Of a stretch of 10,691 nt of DNA, positions 1 through 6,890 are shown piece by piece. The notes under the pieces were generated by a model. The model was not told the origin of the DNA, searched no databases, and saw only the letters and a list, made by a program, of their open reading frames with translations. The stretch lies in assembly GCA_030145945.1 (NCBI GenBank), contig JASLDK010000238.1:1-10691 (forward strand). The letters are read 5' to 3'. Position numbers and translations under genes: made by a program. Source of the DNA: Nocardioides sp. (GTDB lineage Bacteria > Actinomycetota > Actinomycetes > Propionibacteriales > Nocardioidaceae). Within the stretch, counting starts at the first letter, position 1, and every line of letters begins with the position of its first letter.

Positions 1-2
1 GG

Positions 3-515
3 CGGTTCACGGACCTCATCGACCCCTTGCGCTATCCCACCGGCGGGATCACCGAGGACGACGTGATCGAGATCCGTCGGATCAAGGGACGGGTGGACAA
101 GGAACGCCTGCCACGAGGCGCCGACCCGGCCCTGCACTTCAAGCTCGGGCGCGGGGGACTGGCCGACATCGAGTGGACCGTGCAGTTGCTGCAGCTGCGT
201 CACGGCGCCGACGTGGAGGGGCTGCGGACCACACAGACCCTGTCCGCGCTGACGGCGGCCGTCGACGCCGAGCTGATCACCAGCACCGATGCCGACACGT
301 TGGCCACCTCGTGGCGACTGGCGACCCGGGTCCGCAATGCCGTCATGCTGGCTCGAGGACGAGCCAGCGACGAGTTCCCCCGGACGGTGCTCGAACGCCG
401 CGCGGTGGCGAGCATCCTCGGCTATCAGCCGGGCGAGGCCGACCGCCTCCTCGACGACTACCTGCGGGTGACGCGACACGCCCACGCTGTGGTGGATCGG
501 GTGTTCTGGGAGTGA
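3..515 (+). CDS. glnE: C-terminal part of glutamine synthetase adenylyltransferase/deadenylylase (5' end outside window)
   Basis: The frame is open from the window edge and ends at the TGA at 513-515, giving the last 170 residues of a protein whose family is about 1000 residues long. The segment contains DPLRYPTGG and KLGRGGLADIEWTVQLLQL, the conserved block that follows the second nucleotidyltransferase domain of GlnE, then a helical tail rich in Arg, Ala and Asp. The catalytic G-S...D-x-D residues lie upstream of the window and cannot be checked. GlnE attaches AMP to, and removes it from, a tyrosine of glutamine synthetase in the cytoplasm, tuning ammonia assimilation; this is family knowledge. 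The TTG at position 27 is an internal leucine codon, not a start. The downstream gap contains two hairpins that may end the transcript. Identification is secure from the motif block. Confidence 0.93.
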   Translation, partial: RFTDLIDPLRYPTGGITEDDVIEIRRIKGRVDKERLPRGADPALHFKLGRGGLADIEWTVQLLQLRHGADVEGLRTTQTLSALTAAVDAELITSTDADTLATSWRLATRVRNAVMLARGRASDEFPRTVLERRAVASILGYQPGEADRLLDDYLRVTRHAHAVVDRVFWE

Positions 516-539
516 CAACGCTGCGGAATCGGTGGTGAA

Positions 540-556
540 CCTGACTCTTTGTCAGG
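540..556. repeat. Short perfect inverted repeat 25 bases after glnE stop
   Basis: CCTGAC at 540-545 and GTCAGG at 551-556 are perfect reverse complements around a 5-base TCTTT loop. The hairpin lacks a T-tract after it, so it is a poor intrinsic terminator. It lies just before a possible -35 hexamer at 571, so it could instead be an operator half-site pair. A 6-bp stem could also arise by chance. Confidence 0.35.
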
Positions 557-570
557 CAATCCCCACACCC

Positions 571-599
571 TTGACCCACAGCAACCAATCATGTGGCAT
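571..599 (+). promoter_or_regulatory. Possible promoter for the PAS-GGDEF-EAL gene
   Basis: TTGACC at 571-576 matches five of six bases of the sigma-70-type -35 consensus. With a 17-base spacer it is followed by TGGCAT at 594-599, which keeps the first T and the final AT of a -10 element but has G at the important second position. Transcription would start near 606, placing the strong hairpin at 611-646 inside the 5' leader. The -10 match is weak, so this is a tentative call. Confidence 0.3.
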
Positions 600-610
600 G
601 CTGTGCCTGT

Positions 611-646
611 CGGGCCGCGACCGACCCCCCCAGAGGTCGCGGCCCG
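611..646 (+). terminator. 12-bp perfect hairpin; probable glnE terminator or leader attenuator
   Basis: CGGGCCGCGACC at 611-622 pairs perfectly with GGTCGCGGCCCG at 635-646 around a 12-base C-rich loop. The stem is almost entirely G-C. A TTTT run at 654-657 follows after seven bases, which is short and distant for a classical intrinsic terminator but acceptable for a G+C-rich actinobacterium. The hairpin lies about 95 bases past the glnE stop and about 50 bases before the next start, so it could end the glnE transcript, act as an attenuator in the next gene's leader, or both. Confidence 0.6.
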
Positions 647-657
647 GCTCTCGTTTT

Positions 658-692
658 CCCTCCGATCGAGCCCTTTCCGGCCGACAGGAGGG
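658..692 (+). promoter_or_regulatory. Strong Shine-Dalgarno site with upstream complementary CCCTCC
   Basis: The start of the next gene is preceded by AGGAGGG at 686-692, close to the GTG at 695, with three bases between AGGAGG and the start. A CCCTCC at 658-663 is the exact complement of GGAGGG at 687-692, with 23 bases between. This 6-bp G-C-rich pairing could mask the ribosome binding site. The complementarity is seen directly; any regulatory role is inference. Confidence 0.4.
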
Positions 693-694
693 CT

Positions 695-2455
695 GTGCTC
701 CGACAAGGCATCGACCAGGAAGACCGGCTGCGGCTGGTCCTCGAGGCCGTCCCCAGTGCGATGGTCCTCGTGGACGAGGCCGGTCGCATCGCGTTGGTCA
801 ACGCCGAGGCCGAACAGATCTTCGGCTATGACCACGCCAAGTTCCTCACCCTGACCGTCGAGGACCTGATGCCGGCCCGCTTCCGACCGACGCACAGTGC
901 CGAGCGGGCGGCGTACGCCGAGAGTCCGGATCGACGCGCCATGGGCGTGGGGCGAGAGCTCTTCGGGCTGCGTGCCGATGGATCCGAGATGCCCATCGAG
1001 ATCGGTCTGAACCCGCTCACCGTCGGTGACGAACGATTCGTGCTCGCCTCGATCATCGACATCACCGAACGGCTGCGGAACCAGGAGATCGTCGCCGCTG
1101 CCCGTCACGATGCGCTGCAGAGCGCACTGCGAGCGGACATGCTCGATGCCCGTGAGCGGATCGAGCACCTGGCCACCCACGACAGTCTGACCAACCTGCC
1201 CAACCGCGCGCTGTTGGTCCGTCACCTCGACCAGGCGATCGAGCGAGCCGAGCGGACGTCCTGCGAGCTCGCGCTCGTGCTCGTCGACCTCGACCACTTC
1301 AAACGGATCAATGACGCGTTGGGCCACCATCTGGGTGACGAGTTGCTGATCGTGATCGCCGAACGGCTGCTCTCGTGGACCCGCGGAGCTGATCTCGTCG
1401 CCCGACTGGGGGGCGACGAGTTCGTGATCGTGTTGGAGGACCTGACTCCGGGCGTCGATCTCGACGCCCGGATCGAGGCGCTGATGGAGGTGGTGCTCGC
1501 CCCCGCGGTCGTGCACGGCTACGAGCTCGCGGTGACCGCCAGCATCGGTGGCGCGCGGTTCCCGGCAGACGGGCGCGACCCGGCCGCGCTGCTCAAGCAC
1601 GCCGACATCGCGATGTACCAGGCCAAGGACGCCGGTCGGAATGCGACGGCATGGTTCGCGCCCGAGATGCTCGCCGAGAACACCGACCGGCTCGCGCTCT
1701 CAGCCGCACTCCGCCAGGCCCTCGACCAGGACGAGCTCTCGCTCGTCTACCAACCGCAGGTCGACCTGACCACGGGCCGCGTCGTGGGCGTCGAGGCACT
1801 CGCCCGATGGGACAGCGCGACGCTCGGGCCCGTGCCGCCGGATCGCTTCATCGCGGTCGCCGAGGACGGCGGCATGATCATCCAGTTCGGTGGCTGGGTC
1901 CTGACGACCGCCTGCCAGGCGCTGGCGCGACTGCAACGCCACCTGGGCCGTCCGCTGCGCCTCGCCGTCAACGTCTCTCCGCGTCAGATGCGAGGCACCG
2001 CCTGGCTGGAGGAGATCAGGGCAGCGATCGCCGACGCGGGCATCGAGCCCTCGCAACTCGAGGTCGAGATCACGGAGGGGCTGTTGATCGAGGACCACGG
2101 TGATGTCGTCGCCATGCTGCAGTCCCTGCGTGCATTGGGCGTCGCGGTGGTCGTCGACGACTTCGGCTGCGGCTACAGCAGCCTGGCCTATCTGACCCGG
2201 TTCCCCATCGACAAGATCAAGATCGACCGTTCCTTCGTGCAGGAGATCAACGGACAGCAGAGCGCCCCGATCGTCGACGCGATCATCGTGATGGCCCATG
2301 CCCTCGGCATGACGGTCGTCGCCGAGGGAGTCGAGACCGAGGTCCAGGAGCGCTACCTGCGCGACCGGGGCTGTGACGAGGTCCAGGGATATCTCTACAG
2401 CCCGGGCGTCCCCGCGGGGACCATTCCTATGGTCGCTCAAGCACTGGGCGGCTGA
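695..2455 (+). CDS. PAS-GGDEF-EAL cyclic-di-GMP signalling protein
   Basis: A 586-residue soluble protein. A PAS sensor domain occupies about residues 8-125, followed by a helical linker (about 126-160), a GGDEF domain and an EAL domain (about 335-585). GGDEF is intact at 239-243, with the inhibitory-site RxxD (RGAD) at 230-233, exactly five residues before it. The EAL signature is at 367-369, DDFG at 488-491, and the Asn, Glu, Lys and Gln motifs (LAVNVSPRQM, EITEGLL, IDKIKIDRSF, VAEGVET, VQGYLYS) are present. Both synthesis and hydrolysis of cyclic-di-GMP therefore look chemically possible; which dominates cannot be read from sequence. No membrane segment or signal peptide is visible. The GTG at 695 is preferred because it follows a strong Shine-Dalgarno and precedes the PAS domain; an ATG at 593 would encode the hairpin with rare codons such as AGA and AGG AGG. 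Its 3' end overlaps the convergent neighbour. Confidence 0.93.
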   Translation: MLRQGIDQEDRLRLVLEAVPSAMVLVDEAGRIALVNAEAEQIFGYDHAKFLTLTVEDLMPARFRPTHSAERAAYAESPDRRAMGVGRELFGLRADGSEMPIEIGLNPLTVGDERFVLASIIDITERLRNQEIVAAARHDALQSALRADMLDARERIEHLATHDSLTNLPNRALLVRHLDQAIERAERTSCELALVLVDLDHFKRINDALGHHLGDELLIVIAERLLSWTRGADLVARLGGDEFVIVLEDLTPGVDLDARIEALMEVVLAPAVVHGYELAVTASIGGARFPADGRDPAALLKHADIAMYQAKDAGRNATAWFAPEMLAENTDRLALSAALRQALDQDELSLVYQPQVDLTTGRVVGVEALARWDSATLGPVPPDRFIAVAEDGGMIIQFGGWVLTTACQALARLQRHLGRPLRLAVNVSPRQMRGTAWLEEIRAAIADAGIEPSQLEVEITEGLLIEDHGDVVAMLQSLRALGVAVVVDDFGCGYSSLAYLTRFPIDKIKIDRSFVQEINGQQSAPIVDAIIVMAHALGMTVVAEGVETEVQERYLRDRGCDEVQGYLYSPGVPAGTIPMVAQALGG

Positions 2456-3848
2456 GAGGCTCACTGGTCTGCAGCTGTGCCGCGCGGCGCGCCCACTTGG
2501 CGTCGTACATCGCTCGATCGGCTGCAGCCAGCAGCGATCGCGGCGTGCTGGTGCGTTCGGAGATGGCCGCGCCGACACTCGCCGTGATCCGATCGTACGG
2601 CGCGTCCGCTGCTTGACCGTAGGGGCGCGCGACCTGCTGCCGCACATGTTCGGCGAGCACGTCCAGCTCGGAAGGCGTCGACAACCCCGTGCGCAGCACG
2701 ACGAACTCGTCGCCACCGAGGCGAGCGACGGTGTCTCCCGCACGGGCGGTGTCCTGCAGACGCCGGGCGATCTCGCTCAACAGCAGGTCGCCCTCGTCGT
2801 GCCCCCATGCGTCGTTGACCAACTTGAACCCGTTGAGATCCAGGAGCAGGACGCCGACGGTGCCGGGCGGACCCACGGCGAGCGCGGTCTCGAGACGTTG
2901 GTTGAGCAGCGTGCGGTTGGCGAGACCCGTGAGTGGGTCATGCAGTGCGAGACCACGCAGCTCGGCGATCAGCTCGTTGCGGGAGTCGCGGAAGAGGGCC
3001 AACGTCAGCACGACGATGGTCAGCGCACCGACCATGCCCTGCGCCAACAGCGCCTGCTCCTGCGGGGCGATGTCGCGCAGGGCGCCACGGTCGAGCAGCG
3101 TGGCCACCACGATCGAGGCGCCGGAGACCGACAGGAAGACGGTGCTCGTGGTCGTGGTGTAGCGCAAGGAGACCCACAACGCGGGCAACATCACCCCGAA
3201 GCCGTTCGGGTGTCCGGGGTTGAACCAGAACACCCGCAGCAGCACCACGACGATGAGGCCGAGGCAGGCGACCGTCTCCAGGATCCGCATCAGCGACTGC
3301 GGGGGGAGCCGCCACCGGGCGTCGCGCAGGCGCAGCACGACGGCGACGCCGGTCAGCGCGGTGACGCCGTTGCGCACGGCGAACAGCGCGAAGGTCTGGG
3401 GGAGATCCCCATGCCCGGCTCGGGCGAACCACAGGGTCGCCAGGCTCGCGGCCATGAGGGTGCCCGCGACCACGGCTGCGACGAGCCGGCCGAGATCGGC
3501 CGGCTCCCGCAGCACGGGCGGGCGGTCGGCGTACGTCAGGACGGCGACCGTGACGACGGCCAGGGTGAGGTTGACGAGGCTGAACCACAGGGAGATCGCA
3601 ACGGCGGCGTGCGTCGCCAGGTTGACCGCGAAGGTGGTCGCGGCGATGGCGAACCAGTGCACGACTTCGACCCGGCGTCCCTGTGAGCGGGCATGCAGCG
3701 CCCACAGGACACCGACGGCCGCTGCCGGCCAGACGAGCGCGACCTCGGTGCCGTCGACCCGCGACGCGCGACCGACCACGATGGCCGCGCCATAGGCGAG
3801 ACCGAGACCCAGCCCGGGCGCCACCGCCCGTGCGACCCGCTCCACCAT
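2427..3848 (-). CDS. Membrane diguanylate cyclase, MASE1-like sensor plus GGDEF
   Basis: A 473-residue protein. The first 290 residues hold about eight hydrophobic segments (for example near 36-51, 63-105, 120-140, 152-172, 188-206, 235-253 and 266-286), with an LVWPAAAVGVLWAL stretch like that of MASE1 sensor domains. A GGDEF domain follows (about 298-455). GGDEF is intact at 378-382, RAGD at 369-372 forms an inhibitory RxxD five residues before it, and LDLNGFKLVNDAWGH keeps the metal- and substrate-binding residues. There is no EAL domain, so it should only make cyclic-di-GMP, at the membrane. The ligand sensed is unknown. GGTGAGG at 3851-3857 is two bases from the ATG at 3848 and five from an in-frame GTG at 3845, so the start could be one codon later. 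It lies 55 bases downstream of sdaA on the same strand and may share its transcript. Confidence 0.9.
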   Translation of the reverse strand: MVERVARAVAPGLGLGLAYGAAIVVGRASRVDGTEVALVWPAAAVGVLWALHARSQGRRVEVVHWFAIAATTFAVNLATHAAVAISLWFSLVNLTLAVVTVAVLTYADRPPVLREPADLGRLVAAVVAGTLMAASLATLWFARAGHGDLPQTFALFAVRNGVTALTGVAVVLRLRDARWRLPPQSLMRILETVACLGLIVVVLLRVFWFNPGHPNGFGVMLPALWVSLRYTTTTSTVFLSVSGASIVVATLLDRGALRDIAPQEQALLAQGMVGALTIVVLTLALFRDSRNELIAELRGLALHDPLTGLANRTLLNQRLETALAVGPPGTVGVLLLDLNGFKLVNDAWGHDEGDLLLSEIARRLQDTARAGDTVARLGGDEFVVLRTGLSTPSELDVLAEHVRQQVARPYGQAADAPYDRITASVGAAISERTSTPRSLLAAADRAMYDAKWARRAAQLQTSEPLSRPVLERP

Positions 3849-3903
3849 GGCCTCACCATCGGCAGGCCCCGGTCGTGCCTGAGGGTTGTCGTCGGATGTC
3901 GGT
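3849..3903 (-). other. 55-base gap between sdaA and the diguanylate cyclase gene
   Basis: Reading along the minus strand, the gap holds only a weak hairpin: 5-bp arms at 3877-3881 and 3863-3867 around a 9-base loop. There is no T-tract, and no convincing -35/-10 pair was seen. This is compatible with read-through from sdaA into the cyclase gene, though a separate weak promoter cannot be excluded. Confidence 0.4.
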
Positions 3904-5286
3904 TCAGCACTCGATGACGTTGACCGCGAGCCCGCCGCGGGAGGTCTCCTTGTATTTCGTCGACATGTCCCGGCCGGTGTCCCGCATGGTCTTGAGCGCC
4001 TTGTCGAGACTCACCTTGTGCGAGCCGTTGCCGTGGATGGCTAGCCGGGCCGCGTTGATCGCCTTCACCGACGCGATCGCGTTGCGCTCGATGCAGGGGA
4101 TCTGCACCAGTCCGCCGATCGGGTCGCAGGTGAGTCCAAGGTTGTGCTCGATGCCGACCTCCGCGGCGTTCTCGACCTGTTCCGGCGATCCTCCGAGCAC
4201 CTCGCACAACGCTCCGGCGGCCATGGCGCACGCCGAGCCGACCTCGCCCTGGCAGCCGACCTCGGCACCCGAGATGGAGGCGTTCATCTTGGCGAGGATC
4301 CCGATCGCGGCGCCGGTCAGCAGGAAGCGCACGATGCCGTCCTCGACCTCTTCGTTCGAGCGGCCATCGGCAGCGAAGCGCACCCAGTATTGCAGGACGG
4401 CGGGCACGATCCCCGCGGCGCCGTTGGTGGGGGCGGTCACGACCCGACCGCCCGAGGCGTTCTGCTCGTTGACCGCCAGCGCGAACAGGTTGACCCAGTC
4501 CAGCACGTCGAGTGGATCCCGACCCGCGCGTTCGGTCAGCGTCACGAACATCTGCGGTGCTCGGCGCGGGACCTTCAGCCCGCCGGGCAGCACGCCCTCG
4601 TGGTGGCATCCCTCGTCGACGCAGGTCTCCATCACCCGCCAGATCTCCAGCAGTTCAGCGCGGACCTCGGCCTCGGAGCGCCAGGTGAGCTCGTTGGCGA
4701 GCATGACGTCGGAGACGCTCATCTGCTGCTCGTGGCAGACCGCGAGCAGCTCGGCGCCGGTGCTGAAGGGATGGGGAAGACGGGTCTCGTCGACGACCAC
4801 GCGGTCTGCGCCCACCTGCGTCTCGTCGACGACGAAGCCGCCACCGACCGAGTAGTAGGTGCGGGCGCGTAGAACGGCCCCGCTCTCGTCGTACGCCGTG
4901 AACAGCATGCCGTTGGGGTGGGCCGGCAGTGACTTGCGGCGGTGCATGACGACGTCGTCCTCGGTGAAGAGCAGCTGGTGCACGCCGGCCAGCCTCAGTC
5001 GCTTGCTCTCGAGGATCGCGGCCACTCTCGCGTCGTACGTCGAGGTGTCCGTGGTGGCCGGCTCGTCGCCCTCGAGGCCGAGGATGACGGCCTTGACCGA
5101 GCCGTGACCGTGGCCGGTCGCTCCGAGCGAGCCGAAGAGCTCCGCCTTCACCCGCACCGTGCGGCCGATCTCGCCGTCGTCGACCAGACCCTGGGCGAAG
5201 GTGCGGGCAGCCCGCATCGGGCCGACCGTGTGCGACGAGGACGGGCCGATGCCGATGGAGTAGAGGTCGAACACACTGAGTGCCAC
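3904..5286 (-). CDS. sdaA: L-serine ammonia-lyase (L-serine dehydratase), iron-sulfur type, single chain
   Basis: A 460-residue enzyme that converts L-serine to pyruvate and ammonia using a [4Fe-4S] cluster rather than pyridoxal phosphate. The N-terminus carries the signature IGIGPSSSHTVGPM (residues 11-24); the beta and alpha domains are fused, as in E. coli SdaA and the Legionella enzyme. Candidate cluster ligands are Cys345 (EVGCQGEVGSA), Cys387 (GLTCDPIGG) and Cys398 (QIPCIERNA), spaced 42 and 11 apart. The last residue, Cys460, matches the C-terminal cysteine that folds back onto the cluster in the Legionella structure. The start is the GTG at 5286, giving the family-typical MALSVFDLYS. 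The frame stays open far upstream, but only antisense to the neighbouring gene. GAGGAG at 5300-5305 is 13 bases from the GTG, too far for a good ribosome site, while TAAGTT at 5294-5299 fits a leaderless -10. Confidence 0.95.
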   Translation of the reverse strand: MALSVFDLYSIGIGPSSSHTVGPMRAARTFAQGLVDDGEIGRTVRVKAELFGSLGATGHGHGSVKAVILGLEGDEPATTDTSTYDARVAAILESKRLRLAGVHQLLFTEDDVVMHRRKSLPAHPNGMLFTAYDESGAVLRARTYYSVGGGFVVDETQVGADRVVVDETRLPHPFSTGAELLAVCHEQQMSVSDVMLANELTWRSEAEVRAELLEIWRVMETCVDEGCHHEGVLPGGLKVPRRAPQMFVTLTERAGRDPLDVLDWVNLFALAVNEQNASGGRVVTAPTNGAAGIVPAVLQYWVRFAADGRSNEEVEDGIVRFLLTGAAIGILAKMNASISGAEVGCQGEVGSACAMAAGALCEVLGGSPEQVENAAEVGIEHNLGLTCDPIGGLVQIPCIERNAIASVKAINAARLAIHGNGSHKVSLDKALKTMRDTGRDMSTKYKETSRGGLAVNVIEC

Positions 5287-5325
5287 GAAATCGAACTTAC
5301 TCCTCAAAGAACCTAGAATCTGCCG
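5287..5325. promoter_or_regulatory. Divergent promoter gap between sdaA and the SDR gene, probably leaderless on both sides
   Basis: Only 39 bases separate two divergent GTG starts. On the plus strand TAGAAT (5314-5319) lies six bases before the GTG at 5326, and no Shine-Dalgarno precedes it. On the minus strand TAAGTT (5294-5299) lies seven bases before the GTG at 5286. Both match the actinobacterial TANNNT -10 at the distance expected if transcription starts on the first base of the start codon. No good -35 was seen; the plus-strand candidate TCGAAC at 5291-5296 is weak. The two -10 elements are only 14 bases apart, so the polymerase footprints would overlap and the two promoters could exclude one another. 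Confidence 0.55.
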
Positions 5326-6849
5326 GTGACTCAACCGGATCTGTCCTCGACCCCGCTGCAGGGGATCGACCCCGACGAGCTCGCGATCGCGATCAAGGTC
5401 CTGCGCCAGATCCCCGAGCTGCACCCGGACCACGACGACGTGCGCACGATGAAGCGGGCGGCGTCGTACATGTACAAGCTGATCAAGAAGTCCCGCCGTG
5501 CCGAGATCCGTCAGGAGCGGCAGCGGCACGACCAGGAGATCATCGAGCGGACCGCGACCGGGTCTGCCATGCGGATCGACGACGAGACGGCCGGCATTGC
5601 GTTGGTCTCCACCGCGAAGGGTGCGTTCGCGGGCGAGTTGCTCACGGCCCGCGGGTGCTACATCTGCAAGGAGGACTTCACCCTCGTCGACGCCTTCTAT
5701 CACTGGTTGTGCCCGCGTTGCGCGGCGATGAGCCACCTCAAGCGTGATCAGCGCACCGACCTGAGCGGCAAGCGGGCGCTGCTGACCGGTGGCCGCGCCA
5801 AGATCGGCATGTACATCGCCCTGCGGCTGCTCCGCGACGGCGCACACACCACCATCACCACCCGGTTCCCGAAGGACGCCGTACGCCGGTTCGCGGCGCT
5901 CGAGGACTCCGCCGACTGGCTGCACCGGCTCAAGATCGTGGGCATCGACCTGCGCGACCCGACCCAGGTCATCGCACTCGCCGACGACGTCGCGGCCGAC
6001 GGTCCGCTCGACATCCTGATCAACAACGCCTGCCAGACCGTACGACGCCTGCCGGGCGCCTACAGCAACCTGATCGAGGGCGAGTCGGCGCCGTTGGAGG
6101 CGCTGTCGGGCGGAGCCGAGCTGCCCGAGATGGTCACCTTCGACCGGATCTCGGAGGCGCACCCCGCATCGATCGCAGGCGCCCTGGAGGCGACGGCGGT
6201 CGCGCACCACGAGGGGGAGTCGCGTGAGTCCGCGCTCGCCGCACACAGTGCGGCGTCGATGACCGCGCTCGCTCTGAAGGCCGGCTCGGCGTCGTTGGAG
6301 GCCCACCTGGCGGGAACCGCAGTCGATGCGGGCGGCCTGATCCCCGACATCCAGGACAACAACTCCTGGACGCAGGTCGTCGACGAGGTCGACCCTCTGG
6401 AGCTGCTCGAGGTGCAGTTCTGCAACTCGATCGCCCCCTTCCTGCTGGTCTCCCGGCTCCGACCGTCGATGCGTGCCGCCGTCCAGGCAGGCGCCCGGCG
6501 TGCCTACGTGGTCAACGTGTCCGCGATGGAGGGGCAGTTCTCGCGGCGCTACAAGGGTCCCGGTCACCCCCACACCAACATGGCGAAGGCAGCACTCAAC
6601 ATGATGACCCGCACCAGTGCGGGGGAGATGTTCGAGACCGACCGGATCCTGATGACCGCCGTCGACACCGGATGGATCACCGACGAACGGCCCCACCACG
6701 AGAAGTTGAGGATCGCCGCCGAGGGCTGGCACGCCCCGCTCGACCTGGTCGACGGCGCCGCCCGCGTCTACGACCCGATCGTGCGCGGCGAGGCCGGCGA
6801 GGACGTCTTCGGGTGCTTCGTGAAGGACTACGAACCCTCACCTTGGTGA
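5326..6849 (+). CDS. Atypical SDR-family protein with N-terminal zinc-ribbon-like motif, substrate unknown
   Basis: A 507-residue protein about twice the length of a classical short-chain dehydrogenase. Residues 1-110 are a charged, largely helical region. Cys111/Cys114 (CYIC) and Cys129/Cys132 (CPRC) make a zinc-ribbon-like CxxC-x14-CxxC. The Rossmann fold follows: TGGRAKIG (154-161) is the nucleotide-binding loop and DILINNAC contains NNAC (233-236) in place of NNAG. About 110 residues of extra, Ala- and Glu-rich sequence separate this from the helix ELLEVQFCNSIAPFLL. The catalytic region has Ser399 (NVSAMEG) and Lys421 (HTNMAKAALNMM), but the residue four before the Lys is Thr417, not Tyr; the nearest Tyr is Tyr409 in RRYKG. 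I recall a broad bacterial and eukaryotic family with the same CxxC pairs, NNACQTVRR and HPHTNMAKAALNM motifs, so these are probably family traits rather than decay. Substrate and reaction are unknown. Start: leaderless GTG. Confidence 0.85.
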   Translation: MTQPDLSSTPLQGIDPDELAIAIKVLRQIPELHPDHDDVRTMKRAASYMYKLIKKSRRAEIRQERQRHDQEIIERTATGSAMRIDDETAGIALVSTAKGAFAGELLTARGCYICKEDFTLVDAFYHWLCPRCAAMSHLKRDQRTDLSGKRALLTGGRAKIGMYIALRLLRDGAHTTITTRFPKDAVRRFAALEDSADWLHRLKIVGIDLRDPTQVIALADDVAADGPLDILINNACQTVRRLPGAYSNLIEGESAPLEALSGGAELPEMVTFDRISEAHPASIAGALEATAVAHHEGESRESALAAHSAASMTALALKAGSASLEAHLAGTAVDAGGLIPDIQDNNSWTQVVDEVDPLELLEVQFCNSIAPFLLVSRLRPSMRAAVQAGARRAYVVNVSAMEGQFSRRYKGPGHPHTNMAKAALNMMTRTSAGEMFETDRILMTAVDTGWITDERPHHEKLRIAAEGWHAPLDLVDGAARVYDPIVRGEAGEDVFGCFVKDYEPSPW

Positions 6850-6890
6850 TCACCCTGCCGATCCATGGGGATGTGAGGGAAGGTGGAGTC
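6850..6890 (+). other. 41-base gap before the secreted protein gene
   Basis: The gap holds the Shine-Dalgarno GGAAGGTGGAG (6879-6888 region) and no clear promoter or terminator. The secreted protein gene could be read from the SDR transcript, although a promoter inside the end of the SDR gene cannot be excluded. Confidence 0.35.

Noticed and set aside
593..694. N-terminal extension of the PAS-GGDEF-EAL protein from an ATG at 593
   Set aside because: This stretch contains the 12-bp hairpin and codons atypical for the genome (AGA, AGG AGG, TTT, TGT), and a strong Shine-Dalgarno precedes the GTG at 695.
600..694. Possible cyclic-di-GMP riboswitch in the leader of the PAS-GGDEF-EAL gene
   Set aside because: The leader is short and shows one long simple hairpin, not the multi-helix cores of the known cyclic-di-GMP aptamers.
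458..2743. Minus-strand open frames of 380 and 347 codons opposite the PAS-GGDEF-EAL gene
   Set aside because: No domain signature was seen, and they cover a gene with complete PAS, GGDEF and EAL motifs.
2373..3686. Plus-strand open frame of 437 codons opposite the membrane cyclase, rich in Gln, His, Asp and Gly
   Set aside because: Composition is that of a complement-strand shadow; the minus-strand product has clear transmembrane and GGDEF features.
5287..6732. The sdaA reading frame stays open for about 480 codons upstream, giving an apparent 942-residue minus-strand protein
   Set aside because: The extension is antisense to the whole SDR gene, lacks recognisable motifs, and the SdaA family N-terminus begins at the GTG at 5286. 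Long open antisense frames are normal in G+C-rich DNA.
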